Part shown: piece after piece, positions 5,698-6,567 of the stretch
Numbering within the stretch: the stretch's first letter is position 1
How the letters are laid out: every line of letters begins with the position of its first letter
Assembly: GCA_903837445.1 (NCBI GenBank)
Contig: CAILUR010000209.1
Location: forward strand, 1-6,567
Reading direction: 5' to 3'
Source of the DNA: an uncultured bacterium
Lineage (GTDB): Bacteria > Oederibacteriota > PGYV01 > CAILUR01
DNA length: 6,567 nt
The notes under the pieces: generated by a model
The model's input: only the letters and a program-made list of their open reading frames with translations
What the model was told of the DNA's origin: nothing
The model's database searches: none
Made by a program: the position numbers and the translations under genes

Positions 5698-6066
5698 TTA
5701 ATTAACACTTACTTTTTTTTCTGCCGTTATCCTTTCGCCCAGTTTAGTCCAAGCTTCCACTTTTACGAGATAATCGCCTTTGGGCACCACCATACCATAT
5801 GGCACCATGTTCTTATAAATCCATATTTTTTTTTTCTTGTTATATTTGAGCGGGACTTTAACTCCGAAGAAAACATCCAGATATGCCTCTACTTTTTTCA
5901 TTGCGATTTCGGCCTTAACTTCCACCGTGACAATGGTTCCTGCGCGTATACCTTTTTCGGGAGTTATTTTTATATCCAGTAGGTCTTTTCTTATATTTGT
6001 TCCCACACAAGACACAAAAACTAAAACTACCGCCAATAAAAATACCGCTTGTCTTTTATACTTCAA
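5698..6066 (-). CDS. Probable Ig-like lipoprotein with TTG start, function unknown
   Basis: The 122-residue product has a basic N-terminus (MKYKRQ), a hydrophobic core (8-18) and a cysteine at 20 in FVSC. This is a lipobox with Phe instead of the usual Leu at -3, so lipidation is probable rather than certain. The mature part (about 29-122) is beta-rich: IKITPEKGIRAGTIVTVEVKA, VEAYLDVFF, VPLKYN, IWIYKNMVP, then KGDYLVKVEAWTKLGERI and a final VSV strand. The GDY-x-V-x-V-x-A edge and about seven strands suggest one immunoglobulin-like sandwich. The start is TTG; no nearby in-frame ATG exists, and the next internal ATG would remove the signal peptide. Purine-rich GCGAAGAAG precedes it. It overlaps the upstream membrane-protein gene by 11 bases and may be coupled to it. 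I recognise no family. Confidence 0.75.
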   Translation of the reverse strand: MKYKRQAVFLLAVVLVFVSCVGTNIRKDLLDIKITPEKGIRAGTIVTVEVKAEIAMKKVEAYLDVFFGVKVPLKYNKKKKIWIYKNMVPYGMVVPKGDYLVKVEAWTKLGERITAEKKVSVN

Positions 6067-6517
6067 CTTCTTCGCCAGATTTAAGCTCTTCCGTGAATTT
6101 AAGTCTGGAGATATCGCTGGAAGCGCCTTCAGTATTGCTTACAAGCTCAAGTCCAATATATGCTGGAGCAAATACAAGTATAACTATTAAGGTCATCCAC
6201 TTTATATTAAAGAGTAAGCCATCAAAAGAAAAATAATTATATTTAGAATTTAGCCATATTAAAAGACCAATTAAAATTACAAACAAAGCTACAAAAAACA
6301 ACACCACTCTTTTTGCTCTTTTAGCACGATAAGCATTGGTATCCAAATCCAATTGTATGGTATCAAGCTCTTCCTTTTGTTCAATGGTAAGAGGCTGACT
6401 TATTAACTTATTTATTTTTTTCTTTATGGAGAAGTTCTCCGTAAACACACTCAAAATCCATCCCCACATTGTGAGGAACAAAATTGAAATAAAAATTATC
6501 ACCACTGGTTCTGACAT
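6056..6517 (-). CDS. Three-helix integral membrane protein, unknown
   Basis: The 153-residue product is not recognised. Hydrophobic helices lie at about 5-25, 70-89 and 106-125. Between the first two is a charged, probably helical region (27-69, KKKINKLI then QKEELDTIQLDLDTN and the basic YRAKRAKR). The tail (127-153) is acidic and polar, ending GEEVEV. The basic cluster just before helix 2 suggests that the loop between helices 1 and 2 is cytoplasmic. The ATG has an ideal AGGAGG five bases upstream. The gene begins right after what looks like the stop of a preceding gene and overlaps the lipoprotein gene by 11 bases, so it belongs to the operon and may work with the lipoprotein and TPR protein at the envelope. 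Confidence 0.8.
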   Translation of the reverse strand: MSEPVVIIFISILFLTMWGWILSVFTENFSIKKKINKLISQPLTIEQKEELDTIQLDLDTNAYRAKRAKRVVLFFVALFVILIGLLIWLNSKYNYFSFDGLLFNIKWMTLIVILVFAPAYIGLELVSNTEGASSDISRLKFTEELKSGEEVEV

Positions 6518-6522
6518 AAAGT

Positions 6523-6528
6523 CCTCCT
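6523..6528 (-). promoter_or_regulatory. Consensus ribosome binding site of the three-helix membrane protein
   Basis: Perfect AGGAGG, five bases ahead of the ATG at 6517. It overlaps the TAG stop (6529-6527) of the putative upstream gene, so that gene's termination and the next initiation are adjacent. Confidence 0.8.
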
Positions 6529-6567
6529 ACTTTTTTATGTTTTTTATTGCTACTGGTACATTATCTA
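6527..6567 (-). CDS. 3' end of an upstream gene (last 12 codons), unidentified
   Basis: One minus-strand frame entering at the right edge reads DNVPVAIKNIKK and stops at TAG 6529-6527; the other two frames hit stops at once (TAG and TAA). Its stop merges with the Shine-Dalgarno of the next gene, the same packing seen throughout the operon, which makes a real gene end likely. Too little is visible to name the product. Confidence 0.5.
   Translation of the reverse strand, partial: DNVPVAIKNIKK

Overview
This is an AT-rich stretch from a bacterial chromosome, and every confident gene lies on the minus strand, so transcription runs from high to low coordinates. A probable lipoprotein, a periplasm-facing TPR protein and an exported protein with a Sec signal peptide suggest a Gram-negative (diderm) bacterium. 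AAA-lysine and TTA/ATA codons are used heavily. The genes do not fix the taxon. An uncultured lineage such as Elusimicrobiota, Goldbacteria or Omnitrophota would fit, but that is only a guess.

In transcription order, the first block (6567 down to 2032) looks like one tightly packed operon. It holds the tail of an unidentified gene, a three-helix membrane protein, a small Ig-like lipoprotein with a TTG start, a membrane-anchored TPR protein, thiL (last step of thiamine diphosphate synthesis), tsaE and tsaB (tRNA t6A37 modification), and a secreted protein with two tandem beta-rich repeats. Neighbouring genes overlap by 4, 11 or 16 bases or are 1 to 25 bases apart, so translational coupling is likely. 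The block joins cofactor and tRNA-modification housekeeping genes to four envelope proteins of unknown function.

A gap of about 225 bases (1807-2031) separates the blocks. It holds a good sigma70-type promoter facing the second block. Back to back with it is a weaker promoter-like signal on the plus strand, and beside that a 48-codon plus-strand reading frame. I found no convincing terminator there.

The second block (1806 down to 1) is yggS (PLP homeostasis protein), proC (pyrroline-5-carboxylate reductase, GTG start) and the 5' part of a yggT-family membrane protein cut by the window edge. This grouping is common in bacteria.

No RNA genes, mobile elements, CRISPR arrays or riboswitches were seen. 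No clearly new system is evident. The best leads are the duplicated-domain exported protein coupled to tsaB, the uncharacterised envelope trio ahead of thiL, and the plus-strand small frame with its divergent promoter-like signal.
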